Of a stretch of DNA of 64,000 nt, positions 19,715-28,408 are shown one piece after another. The notes beneath the pieces are model-generated. The model ran no database searches. It saw only the letters and a program-made list of their open reading frames with translations, and was not told the origin of the DNA. The stretch lies in contig NC_020291.1 of NCBI RefSeq assembly GCF_000340885.1, positions 1,301,001 through 1,365,000 of the forward strand, written 5' to 3'. Position 1 is the stretch's first letter; every line of letters starts with the position of its first letter. This stretch comes from Clostridium saccharoperbutylacetonicum N1-4(HMT). GTDB taxonomy: Bacteria > Bacillota > Clostridia > Clostridiales > Clostridiaceae. The position numbers and the translations under genes were made by a program.

Positions 19715-20131
19715 ATGTTTGATGATACAAAATTTAAAATGATAGATACGAAGCATGAAAGAGATCTTATTCATTATGTTTGGACTAGATTTGTCACTTT
19801 AACTGGAAAGGTTAATTTAGAAGTGGATTTGCATATTTCTAAAAATATTCCATATACAATAGAAACTTTAGTAATAAAATTTAATAGAGGTATTGATCAA
19901 ATTAAATTAGGATTAGATATATTAATAGAATTAGAAATGATTAAACTTACTGAAGATAATATTTATAGAGTGAAAAAGAATAAGAAGGTAAAGAAAAATA
20001 AGAAAAAAGAACAGAATATTGATGCTATTGATGAAGATGTTGAAGATATTAGAATTGTTTGTTTTTATGATGGTGATGAAGAAAGACCTTTAGGAGTGGG
20101 AGAACGTGTTGTCCAGAAGTGGTCTTTTTGA
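19715..20131 (+). CDS. Phage replisome-organiser N-terminal domain protein, probably a remnant
   Basis: A 138-residue product whose first ~90 residues (FDDTKFKMIDTKHERDLIHY, then a helical region ending LEMIKLTEDNIYRV) resemble the Phage_rep_org_N winged-helix domain of replication initiators. Usual members begin about ten residues earlier (…WLKLKEDFF) and have a longer C-terminus. Here a lysine-rich linker and a short acidic tail follow instead. No good ribosome site is seen. No other phage gene is nearby, so it is probably a prophage leftover. Confidence 0.5.
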   Translation: MFDDTKFKMIDTKHERDLIHYVWTRFVTLTGKVNLEVDLHISKNIPYTIETLVIKFNRGIDQIKLGLDILIELEMIKLTEDNIYRVKKNKKVKKNKKKEQNIDAIDEDVEDIRIVCFYDGDEERPLGVGERVVQKWSF

Positions 20132-20406
20132 TTGCTTAATGTAGATATAGTAACAAATCTAGGGAAGGTAAATCACTATATGCAATAAAATAAAATATAA
20201 TGTAATGTAGCAATATTTTTACTATAAATAATAAGTTTCACATATTAGTGTAGACAAATAATGTCGAAGACTGTAAAATGGAAAAAGAAATCTTCTACAG
20301 TAGGAATAGGATAAAAAGAAACACAAAATAGACTAGCATACTGAATTGTTATTTTTTTGATTATGCCTAACTAAAGTAGATAATAAATCTATTTGAGAGG
20401 TAAACA

Positions 20407-21003
20407 ATGCATATATTAATTTTTATTATAGGCTTAATTATATGAAGTATATTAAATTTTATAATAGAGAGAATATCATATAGCATAATTAAAAATAAGA
20501 GAAAAACCGTGAATGTTTTTATTCCTATTATTTGTGGATTGACATTTGAAGTTTCAGCCTTACAATTAGGGTTTATAATTATATTAGCTAAGGCAATAGT
20601 TATGACAGCAATTTTAATCATAATTTCTTTTATTGATTTGCGACATAGAATTATACCGGATTTTATGGTTGCTATAGCTTTAATTATTGGAATTATATTT
20701 TCTTTTATAGTTAGAGCTCCGCTTATAGATGCAATACTTGGAATGATATGTGGTATAGGAATACTATTTTTATTAGCTCTTATTCCTAATGCCATGGGTG
20801 GGGGAGATATAAAGCTTATGTTTGCCATTGAAGCCTTTTTAGGACTAAATAGAACCTTATGGGCACTCCTTTTAGCGTTTATTATTTCTTCAATAATCAG
20901 TATTGCTTTAATATTATTAAAAATAAAGGGAACTAAGGATTATATCGCATTTGGTCCATTTTTATCATTAGGAAGTTTCATTTCATTACTGATTTTTATA
21001 TAA
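20407..21003 (+). pseudogene. Type IV prepilin peptidase (A24 family) with an in-frame stop
   Basis: ATG 20407, behind GAGAGG, encodes MHILIFIIGLII; TGA at 20443 replaces what is normally Gly of the family's GS motif, and the frame continues SILNFII… to 21003. Both catalytic aspartate regions remain (SFIDLRHRIIPD and GGGDIKLM) with six or so membrane helices. The cysteine-rich methyltransferase segment of full-length enzymes is absent. A shortened product could start at GTG 20509. With no pilin genes near, this is most likely a decaying gene. Confidence 0.7.
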
Positions 21004-21053
21004 AGTTGAACTTAAGTTGTATTTTGAATGAAGGCGAGGATGTGATAAACAAT

Positions 21054-22226
21054 ATGGACTTAGATGTTAATGCTATCAGTAAAATAATCAACAATATAAT
21101 AGGGGAGATAGATTCAAGCAGAGGGCAAATACTTAATATTGTTGAAAACATAAGAAAAGATAAGGAAAAATTGAAGCTTGAGATTAAGAAAGTTAAGGAG
21201 GATGTTGTTAGGGTTATAGGTGAGGTTGATGAACTGGAAAGGCAAGATAAGGCTAGTAGAAAAAGACTGGCTCGGGTCTCTGCAAATTTTAAAAAATATT
21301 CTGAAAGTGATATTAAGAAGGCTTACGAAAGAGCAGAGGATACAAGGGTTAAATTTTATACAAAGAAAAACGAAGAAAAATTACTAAGAGATAAAAGAGA
21401 TAGTCTGGAAATAGCCCTAAAGAAAACAATGGTAAATATTGAGGGTGGTGAAAAAATAATTAATCAAATAAGTATCGCCATGGGTTATTTAGAGGGAGAT
21501 ATTCTTTCGGTTTTAGAAGGAGCTGATAAAAATTCGGAAATGTTTATTGGTATAAAAATTTTAGAAGCTCAAGAAAATGAAAGAAAGAGAATTGCAAGAG
21601 ATATTCATGATGGACCTGCTCAGCATATGGCTAATGTAGTTATGAAGGTGGATATTTGTAAGATGGTTCTTCAGAAGGATTTTGAAGAAGGACTTAAGGA
21701 ATTGGAAGATTTAAAGGGATGTGTTAAAGTAGCCTTAAAGGAAGTAAGAAGTATTATATTTGATTTAAGACCAATGTCTTTAGATGATTTGGGGTTAATT
21801 CAAACTATACAGCAAACAGTAAATACTATTTCAGAGGAGTCTAATATTGATATAAAGATAAAATTAAAGCCCATTGAGACAGAAATAGAATCCATTATTC
21901 AGGTTGCAGTATATAGAATTATTCAGGAAATATTCAATAATATTAAAAAGCATTCTAAAGCAAAGAGTGCAGAGGTAAAGATGGATTTCGGAGTAAAATA
22001 TTTAATATTAATTATAACTGATGATGGTGTTGGATTTAATATAGAAGAAACTTTAAAGAGGGTAAAAACCAAAGGAACTTCCTATGGACTTATTAGTATT
22101 TTTGATAGAGTAAATCAGCTTCAGGGGGAAGTTTCAATCAAATCCTCGAAGAAAACAGGTACAACTTATACTGTTAAGCTTCCTATTAATCGAGAGGTGG
22201 CAAAAGATGAAAGACGAGGTAATTAA
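21054..22226 (+). CDS. DegS-like cytoplasmic sensor histidine kinase
   Basis: A 390-residue kinase without membrane helices. A long coiled-coil N-terminus (about 20-150) resembles DegS sensor domains. The HisKA_3 phosphoacceptor lies in RIARDIHDGPAQHM (His about 185), followed by the ATPase N-box (IIQEIFNNIKKHSKA) and G-box (DDGVGF). Start ATG 21054 is preferred by similarity to DegS N-termini; GTG 21042 is possible. The gene overlaps the response regulator by 20 bases. DegS/DegU systems control exoproducts, biofilm polymers and motility in Bacillus. Confidence 0.88.
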   Translation: MDLDVNAISKIINNIIGEIDSSRGQILNIVENIRKDKEKLKLEIKKVKEDVVRVIGEVDELERQDKASRKRLARVSANFKKYSESDIKKAYERAEDTRVKFYTKKNEEKLLRDKRDSLEIALKKTMVNIEGGEKIINQISIAMGYLEGDILSVLEGADKNSEMFIGIKILEAQENERKRIARDIHDGPAQHMANVVMKVDICKMVLQKDFEEGLKELEDLKGCVKVALKEVRSIIFDLRPMSLDDLGLIQTIQQTVNTISEESNIDIKIKLKPIETEIESIIQVAVYRIIQEIFNNIKKHSKAKSAEVKMDFGVKYLILIITDDGVGFNIEETLKRVKTKGTSYGLISIFDRVNQLQGEVSIKSSKKTGTTYTVKLPINREVAKDERRGN

Positions 22227-22881
22227 AATATTGATCGCTGATGATCATGATATAATAAGGCAGGGTTTAAAGAGAATTATTAGTTTTGAAGAGGATATGA
22301 ATATTGATTTTGAGGCAGAAAATGGTGAGAAGGCACTGAAGCTTTTAAATATGCATGAGTTAGATGTTGTTATATTAGATTGCAATATGCCAATTATGAA
22401 TGGCATTGAAATTCTTAGAAGTATAAAGGTGCAAGGAGACAAAATTAAAGTCATAATGTTAACTGTTGAAAATGATAGAAATACTATTAATACAGCTATA
22501 AATATTGGAGCAGATGGCTATATGCTTAAGGATTCAGCAGGAACAGAGATCGTAAATGCAATTAGAACAGTACATAAGGGTGAAAAATATATTGATAAAT
22601 CATTAGTTTCCATACTTTTTTCAGACATGAAAATTAAGGATAAGAAAGTAGCAAGTGTTTTAGATAAGCTTTCAAGAAGAGAGGTTGAAGTGCTGATTAA
22701 AATCTCGAAAGGGCTTAGTAATAAGGAAATTGGAGAACAACTGTATCTTTCGGAAAAGACAATTAAAAACTATGCTACAAATCTTTTTAGAAAGATAAAT
22801 GTGGAGGATAGAGTTAAGGCTACAATTTTTGCAATAGAAAATAATATCAAGGAATATTACATAAGTAAATATGAGGATTAA
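22207..22881 (+). CDS. DegU-like NarL/FixJ-family response regulator
   Basis: A 224-residue regulator. The receiver domain has the acidic pocket ADDHD, phosphoacceptor Asp about 58 in VVILDCNMP and the conserved Lys in GYMLKDSAG. The C-terminal LuxR-type helix-turn-helix (LSRREVEVLIKISKGLSNKE onward) is complete. GAGAGGTGG precedes the ATG. It is the partner of the overlapping sensor kinase and a candidate regulator of the dyad-containing promoters in this window, though no direct evidence shows this. A terminator follows. Confidence 0.9.
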   Translation: MKDEVIKILIADDHDIIRQGLKRIISFEEDMNIDFEAENGEKALKLLNMHELDVVILDCNMPIMNGIEILRSIKVQGDKIKVIMLTVENDRNTINTAINIGADGYMLKDSAGTEIVNAIRTVHKGEKYIDKSLVSILFSDMKIKDKKVASVLDKLSRREVEVLIKISKGLSNKEIGEQLYLSEKTIKNYATNLFRKINVEDRVKATIFAIENNIKEYYISKYED

Positions 22882-22885
22882 TCAA

Positions 22886-22911
22886 ATAGGGGCTTTAGTC
22901 CCTATTTTTTT
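22886..22911 (+). terminator. Rho-independent terminator after the DegU-like gene
   Basis: ATAGGG-gctttagt-CCCTAT followed by TTTTTTT. Confidence 0.85.
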
Positions 22912-22961
22912 GTGACTTTTGCAATCTGCCAAAGTAAAGTTGAGAGTATTATAATTAAGTC

Positions 22962-23144
22962 ATGAAGAAAAGAAAAAACACAATATATTTGCAGTCTTTA
23001 AAATCACCAAATCAAATAATAAAAGACATAACTGTTTTAGGAGCAACTGAAACAATACTTTCAGGAACTCTTATAGATAAGAAAATGATTAAAGAAATTC
23101 AAGTGCCTAATGATTCTATTTTAGGCGATTATATTTTGCAATAA
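22962..23144 (+). CDS. Short hypothetical ORF, possibly a fragment
   Basis: Sixty codons from ATG 22962 without a convincing ribosome site. The C-terminal half (MIKEIQVPNDSILGDYIL) has a faint look of a TrkA-C-type domain, but this is weak. It lies in a degraded interval between the two-component genes and module B. I do not recognise a function. Confidence 0.25.
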   Translation: MKKRKNTIYLQSLKSPNQIIKDITVLGATETILSGTLIDKKMIKEIQVPNDSILGDYILQ

Positions 23145-23148
23145 ATAT

Positions 23149-23290
23149 GGAAAAGAAAAGATTTCTTGGGAAATATAATATACTTTTTGTTTATTTTGTC
23201 AGATTCTAAAATGATATTGCGAATTATATTATATAAAGAAAATTTATTTGAAAGAAAGTGCACTTTGATTTCTGATAATGAATTATTAAA
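23149..23290. repeat. ~145-bp dispersed direct repeat, copy 2
   Basis: The partner of 19561-19702 in the same orientation. Only this copy keeps a plus-strand frame open (60 codons, 23166-23348), which is stopped in copy 1. The rest of 23145-23402 is AT-rich, with no supported gene. Confidence 0.7.
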
Positions 23291-23402
23291 GTTATTAGCA
23301 GTTCTTAAATTATATATTAAGTTATATGGTAGAATCTATTTTGAGTAGATTTTACCATGTTTTGTGATATAAATTAATGTAATATTAAAAAATATTTAGA
23401 AT

Positions 23403-23479
23403 AATGTACAAAATATACTAAAAAATATAAAAACTACCTTAAATGGGTAGGTTACAGAACAGAAAATCTACTTTATACT
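23403..23479 (+). promoter_or_regulatory. Dyad-box promoter 1 (before chain-length regulator B)
   Basis: AATGTACAAAATA (23403-23415), 19 bases, dyad TACCTTAAATGGGTA (23435-23449), abutting GGTTAC (23450-23455) in the -35 position, 18 bases, TATACT (23474-23479). Three other promoters in the window share this arrangement. The dyad centre would fall near -44, a position from which an activator can contact RNA polymerase. Confidence 0.8.
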
Positions 23480-23533
23480 GAATTAAATAGTACATCTAAT
23501 AAATAAATTTAACTAATATCAATATAACGAGGG

Positions 23534-24220
23534 ATGAATGAAGATATGAATGAAGACATTATAAGAATTGAAGAGCTAATAAAGATATTAAAAAAAAGAT
23601 GGAAGATGATAGTTTCAATAACAATCATTTCAACCATATTTTCCGTGTTTATGAGTTTTTATATGATTTCACCTAAATATGAAGCAAGTACAAAGGTATT
23701 TATAGGAAAAGAAAATAGTAAAGATGCAAGATATAGTGATAATGATGTTAACATGTATCAAAAATTATTAAAGACATATGTGGAGGTTATATCCACTAAT
23801 AATTTAGTTGAAAAGGCCATTGATAAAGAAGGCCTAGATATAACGTCGGAAGAGGTTCTTAAAGGATTAACTGTTGCACCAAGAGCTGATACTCAAATTT
23901 TAGAAATTAAGTATATAAGTGAAGATAGGATCTTAGCTAAAGATGTAGTAGATTCAATTACAGATGAATTTATAGAATCATCTACAGAGCTTATACCAAA
24001 TGGGGATGTAAAGATAATAGATAAAGTAAAAATACCTGAAAGGCCAGTAAGTCCAAATAAAAAAATGAATATAGCTATTGCATTTTTACTTGGATTAATG
24101 ATTAGTGTAGGATTATCATTTTTATTAGATGCTATGAACAATACATTAAAAACAAAGGAAGAATTAGAACGAATATTGGGGTTGCCAGTCATTGGTACTA
24201 TCCCTAATGAATTAGCGTAA
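23534..24220 (+). CDS. Chain-length regulator / tyrosine-kinase activator (Wzz/CapA family), copy B
   Basis: A 228-residue paralogue of the protein at 2025: two membrane helices (about 27-47 and 180-200), the proline-rich IPERPVSPNK before helix 2 and the same extracellular middle. ATG 23534 directly abuts GAGGG, so ATG 23546 may be the true start. It is the first gene after dyad-box promoter 1 and is followed 12 bases later by kinase B. Confidence 0.9.
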   Translation: MNEDMNEDIIRIEELIKILKKRWKMIVSITIISTIFSVFMSFYMISPKYEASTKVFIGKENSKDARYSDNDVNMYQKLLKTYVEVISTNNLVEKAIDKEGLDITSEEVLKGLTVAPRADTQILEIKYISEDRILAKDVVDSITDEFIESSTELIPNGDVKIIDKVKIPERPVSPNKKMNIAIAFLLGLMISVGLSFLLDAMNNTLKTKEELERILGLPVIGTIPNELA

Positions 24221-24232
24221 AGGAGCGAGTGC

Positions 24233-24925
24233 ATGTTTAAGGTAAGAAAATCAGGGAAAGCAGTATTAGGGCAAGAACATAAAGAATTTATAGTTGAGCA
24301 AAAGCCGAAATCACTAGAATCAGAAGCTTATAAAACTTTAAGAACTGATATACAGTACTCATCATTTAATAAACAACTAAAAGCTATGCTGATTACAAGT
24401 TCAGAAAGAGAAGAAGGGAAATCAACAGTATCAGGAAATCTTGCATTATCATTTGCTCAAAATGATAAAAAAATAATATTAGTGGATTGTGATTTAAGAA
24501 GACCTTCAATTCATAAGAAGTTTAAAATATCTAATTTAGTTGGGCTTTCAGAAATTCTAATAGGTAAAACATCTTTAGAAGAAACAGTACAGCAATATAA
24601 TGATAATCTTGATATTTTATCTTCTGGTAAGATTCCACCAAATCCATCTGAAATGTTATCATCAAATGCTATGAATAATCTAATAGAAAAGTTAAAAGAA
24701 AAATATGACATAGTGATTTTAGATAGTGCTCCACTTCAAGCAGTTACAGACGCTCAAATTTTAGCCACAAAAGTTGATGGAACGATACTTGTTGTACGAG
24801 CAGAAAGAACAAAAAAAGAATCAATAATAGAAGCTAAAAGTCTTCTAGATAAAGTTGGTGCCAATATAATAGGAACTGTCTTAAATGCAGCAGAAAATAC
24901 TAGGGAAAAGTATCATTACTATTGA
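24233..24925 (+). CDS. Bacterial tyrosine kinase (CpsD/CapB family), copy B
   Basis: A 230-residue BY-kinase with intact Walker A (EREEGKST), Walker A' (IILVDCDLRRP) and Walker B (IVILDSAP). The C-terminus ends in KYHYY, with three tyrosines rather than the five-tyrosine run plus acidic tail of copy A. The potential phosphorylation range may therefore be smaller. It follows its activator, but the phosphatase is not in the same operon. Confidence 0.92.
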   Translation: MFKVRKSGKAVLGQEHKEFIVEQKPKSLESEAYKTLRTDIQYSSFNKQLKAMLITSSEREEGKSTVSGNLALSFAQNDKKIILVDCDLRRPSIHKKFKISNLVGLSEILIGKTSLEETVQQYNDNLDILSSGKIPPNPSEMLSSNAMNNLIEKLKEKYDIVILDSAPLQAVTDAQILATKVDGTILVVRAERTKKESIIEAKSLLDKVGANIIGTVLNAAENTREKYHYY

Positions 24926-25039
24926 TAAATAACATTAATAAATGAATGAAGAGAAATTCAGAGATAGTTTAATTTAATTACTAAAATATTCTTACATTCT
25001 AAAATGCATAAGACAAATATTAATTGAGGGAGGCTAGAA

Positions 25040-27511
25040 ATGTCTAAAAAATATAATACTAAAGCTCAATACTTTACGGACAAGCTTAAAAATAAACTAT
25101 CAGATATAACTCATTATCCATTAACAATAATGGAAGCACCTTGCGGATATGGTAAAACAACGGCAGCAGAAGAATTTTTAAATAAATTAGATGCAAAAGT
25201 ATTATGGATGGTATTAGATAGCAACTCCACAAGTGATTTTTGGATAAAGTTTTGTCATAGTCTTTCAGATATAGACAAAGATATTGTTTTAAAAACAAAA
25301 GACATGGATATTCCTAAAGATAAAATTTCACTAGAGGAATTTTTTATTTTATTTCGAAATATAAATTTTTCTGAAGAAACGATTTTAGTAATTGATAATT
25401 TTCAATTAGTTCAAAATAAAATTATTAATAATTTTATAATAAGTATTGGAGAAAAATTATTAAAAAATGTACATATAGTTATTCTTACACAAAATCATAG
25501 TATAGAAAATATTCTTGATATGATTTTGAAAAAACAGTTAAATCATATAACAAAATCATATTTTGAGCTGGATGTATCTGAAATTCAAAAGTATTATATG
25601 CTTTGTGGAATTTCTTTAAATGAAAATGAATCAACAAATCTTTATAAATACTGTGGTGGTTGGATAAGTGTTTTATATCTTCAAATGCTTGATTATATTG
25701 AAAATAAAAGATTTCAATCAACAGACAATATTTATTTTTTAATAGAAAAAATTATGAATGATAAGTTTTCAGAAAAAGCAAAAACAAACTTTTTGAAACT
25801 TTGTTTTTGTGAAGATTTTACAGTAGAAAAGTTGAAGTTTATACTAGAGAGCACTGATGTATCAGATTTTATTAGTGAGATACATGATGTTAATATATTT
25901 ATAAAATATGATGTGGATAAAAAAGTATATTGTATTCAGACTATTTTGATCGACTATTTGCAAAAAAGCTTTGAAAAATTTGATACAAATTTTCAAAATA
26001 AAATTATATTAAAAATTGGAGAGTGGTACCAACACAATAACCATCATTTACAAGCAATACTTATTTTTTATAGAATAAAAAACTTTGAATCTATATTTAG
26101 CATGAATATTAGAGCCGATGACATTACAAAAGATATGAAGGAAAAAGATAAAGATATAATATTAGAAATTGTGCAAACTTGCCCAAATGAAATCAAAAAG
26201 AAATATTCTAAAAATCTTATTGTGTTTGCTTTGATATTGTCTCAATATAAAGAATGGAATTATTTGGAGTTACTAAAAAAAGAAATTGCTGACAATATAA
26301 AAGATAGTGAAATCTTATCTGAAAAGGAAAAAACAAGTCTTATGGGAGAATTGACCTTTCTTTCAGTTTTTACAGCATATAATGATATTGAAGTTATGAG
26401 TAAGGAAAGTAAAAAAGCTTATGAGATGCTTGGAGGGCAAACAAAGCTTATAAATATCAGGGAATCATGGACATGCGGATCACCATCAGTATTATATATG
26501 TTCTATAGAAAAAGCGGAACATTAGATAAAGAACTTAAAACTATGAATGAAGGTATATCATATTACTATAAATTAACAGATAATCATGGGTATGGTGCTG
26601 AAGCAGTTATGAAAGCCGAAATACTTTTAAATCGTGGGGATTGTAAAGGTGCAGAAATATTATGTTATAAAGCAATTTACATGTCTGAAAGTAAAAAGCA
26701 ATATAGTATTTATTTGTGTGCTAAATTTGTTATGCTTCGTATTGCTATAATCGATGGAAATTTCATCAAATTCAAGAGCATATTAAAAACATTAAAAGAA
26801 AAAATAAAATCATATGATCTTAATCGAGCTATAGATTTATGTGAGGGATTTATATTCAGCAATATAGGTCAAATGGAATTAATACCTAAATGGCTATCTT
26901 CCGGTGATATTGAAAAAGAAGGACTTTCTTTTTTAACTGTTTCTTATGCAAATATAATTTATGGAAAAACATTATTCTTAAAAGGTGAATATTTAAAACT
27001 TCTAGGGATTAGTCAACAATTTTTAGAAGTTGCAAGTACTTTTCCAAATATTTATTCATATGTATATACCTATATATATATGGCAGCAGCACGTTTAAAA
27101 CTTGGTGAAAAAGAAATGGCTATTGAATCTTTAAAAAGTGCTTTAGAGATAGCTATACCAGATAGAATTTACATGCCTTTTGTAGAAAATGGTAAGTATA
27201 TTTTAGCTATACTTAAAGAAGTAAGACAAGGTGAGTTATATAAAAATGAGATACAAGATATATTAAAATTATATAATGACTATAAAAATGGCATAGAAAA
27301 AATGAGAACTTCAAATCAACTTAATAAAATACCACAAATGACGGAGAGAGAACTTGAAGTTGCAAAGCTTGCAGCAAAAAGTTTAACTAATAAAGAAATC
27401 GGAGAACAATTATATATTTCACAAAATACTGTAAAGTTTTATTTAAAGTCAATTTTTAACAAGCTTTCAATTACATCTCGCTCTAAATTAAAAACATATT
27501 TTATACAATAA
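25040..27511 (+). CDS. MalT/LAL-type LuxR-family transcriptional regulator
   Basis: An 823-residue regulator. An N-terminal STAND-type ATPase has Walker A APCGYGKTT (about 33-41) and Walker B ILVIDNF. A long helical, TPR-like middle (about 330-740) follows. The C-terminal LuxR helix-turn-helix starts MTERELEVAKLAAKSLTNKE and ends at the last residue. LAL proteins bind a small inducer and oligomerise to activate transcription. The gene has a good ribosome site (GAGGGAGG) and sits between kinase B and dyad-box promoter 2, making it a prime candidate to act on that box. The inducer is unknown. Confidence 0.88.
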   Translation: MSKKYNTKAQYFTDKLKNKLSDITHYPLTIMEAPCGYGKTTAAEEFLNKLDAKVLWMVLDSNSTSDFWIKFCHSLSDIDKDIVLKTKDMDIPKDKISLEEFFILFRNINFSEETILVIDNFQLVQNKIINNFIISIGEKLLKNVHIVILTQNHSIENILDMILKKQLNHITKSYFELDVSEIQKYYMLCGISLNENESTNLYKYCGGWISVLYLQMLDYIENKRFQSTDNIYFLIEKIMNDKFSEKAKTNFLKLCFCEDFTVEKLKFILESTDVSDFISEIHDVNIFIKYDVDKKVYCIQTILIDYLQKSFEKFDTNFQNKIILKIGEWYQHNNHHLQAILIFYRIKNFESIFSMNIRADDITKDMKEKDKDIILEIVQTCPNEIKKKYSKNLIVFALILSQYKEWNYLELLKKEIADNIKDSEILSEKEKTSLMGELTFLSVFTAYNDIEVMSKESKKAYEMLGGQTKLINIRESWTCGSPSVLYMFYRKSGTLDKELKTMNEGISYYYKLTDNHGYGAEAVMKAEILLNRGDCKGAEILCYKAIYMSESKKQYSIYLCAKFVMLRIAIIDGNFIKFKSILKTLKEKIKSYDLNRAIDLCEGFIFSNIGQMELIPKWLSSGDIEKEGLSFLTVSYANIIYGKTLFLKGEYLKLLGISQQFLEVASTFPNIYSYVYTYIYMAAARLKLGEKEMAIESLKSALEIAIPDRIYMPFVENGKYILAILKEVRQGELYKNEIQDILKLYNDYKNGIEKMRTSNQLNKIPQMTERELEVAKLAAKSLTNKEIGEQLYISQNTVKFYLKSIFNKLSITSRSKLKTYFIQ

Positions 27512-27517
27512 ATTACT

Positions 27518-27594
27518 AATATGCAAAATAATTTATAAAATTATAATATTACCCATGATGGGTAGGTTACAACAAACCTATTATATTTTATACT
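27518..27594 (+). promoter_or_regulatory. Dyad-box promoter 2 (before phosphoglycosyl transferase B)
   Basis: AATATGCAAAATA (27518-27530), 19 bases, dyad TACCCATGATGGGTA (27550-27564, perfect 7-1-7 arms), GGTTAC (27565-27570), 18 bases, TATACT (27589-27594). It is followed by a leader of about 105 bases to ATG 27705 and probably drives the long module B operon. Confidence 0.82.
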
Positions 27595-27704
27595 AAATTA
27601 CATAATAAAGATTCCAAATATCATTATTATTCATATCATATTAATCACACTAATTATTTAAATCACTTTAGGAAGGAAAAAATATTAAGGGAGGGAATTA
27701 TATT

Positions 27705-28391
27705 ATGCAACAACAATTGAATTTAGAAAGAGAAGAAATTCTGCTCAAAGAACAAGAGGTTTCGCTTGGAAAAAAAATAGAATCCAGAATAGGGTATTGT
27801 TTTGTAAAGAGAACCATAGATATTATTTGTTCATTAATGGGATTAATAACTTTAAGTCCGTTATTGATAATAATTTCAATGTTAATAAAAATTGAGTCAA
27901 AAGGTCCAATGTTTTTTTGCCAAGAAAGAGTTGGAAAGAATGAAAAAGCTTTTCGAATGTATAAGTTCAGATCTATGGTTGTTAATGCAGAAGAATTAAA
28001 AAAGAAATTGGTAAGCCAAAATGAAATGAGTGGGCCAATGTTTAAAATGAAGGAAGATCCTAGAGTAACCCAAATTGGTAAATTTATAAGAAAGACAAGC
28101 ATAGATGAACTGCCACAGTTGATTAATGTATTAAAAGGGGAAATGAGCCTGGTGGGTCCAAGACCATCACTTCCAGATGAAGTAGCAGACTTTGAAAATT
28201 GGATGATGAAAAGACTAGAGGTAAAACCAGGACTTACTTGTTACTGGCAAGTATCAGGCAGAAATGATATTGAATTTGAGGATTGGATGAAACTTGATGT
28301 GAAATATGTAGCAGAAAGAAATACATTAACAGATATAAAACTAATATGTAAAACATTTTTTGTACTTTTTGGAGATAAGCATGCAAGATAG
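27705..28391 (+). CDS. Undecaprenyl-phosphate sugar phosphotransferase (PF02397), copy B
   Basis: A 228-residue paralogue of 4759 with one membrane-embedded helix (about 38-60) and the motifs YKFRSMVVNAEE, DELPQLINVLKGEMSLVGPRP and KPGLTCYWQVSGRND. It starts repeat-unit synthesis for module B. The ATG follows AGGGAGG. High similarity to copy A suggests both transfer the same first sugar, so the two polymers may share a reducing-end residue. Confidence 0.92.
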   Translation: MQQQLNLEREEILLKEQEVSLGKKIESRIGYCFVKRTIDIICSLMGLITLSPLLIIISMLIKIESKGPMFFCQERVGKNEKAFRMYKFRSMVVNAEELKKKLVSQNEMSGPMFKMKEDPRVTQIGKFIRKTSIDELPQLINVLKGEMSLVGPRPSLPDEVADFENWMMKRLEVKPGLTCYWQVSGRNDIEFEDWMKLDVKYVAERNTLTDIKLICKTFFVLFGDKHAR

Positions 28392-28408
28392 AAAAGGGAG
28401 AGATTAAA

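Noticed and set aside
20367..20828. Minus-strand ORF of 153 codons opposite the prepilin peptidase
   Set aside because: The opposite strand carries clear family motifs; this is a mirror of a hydrophobic gene.
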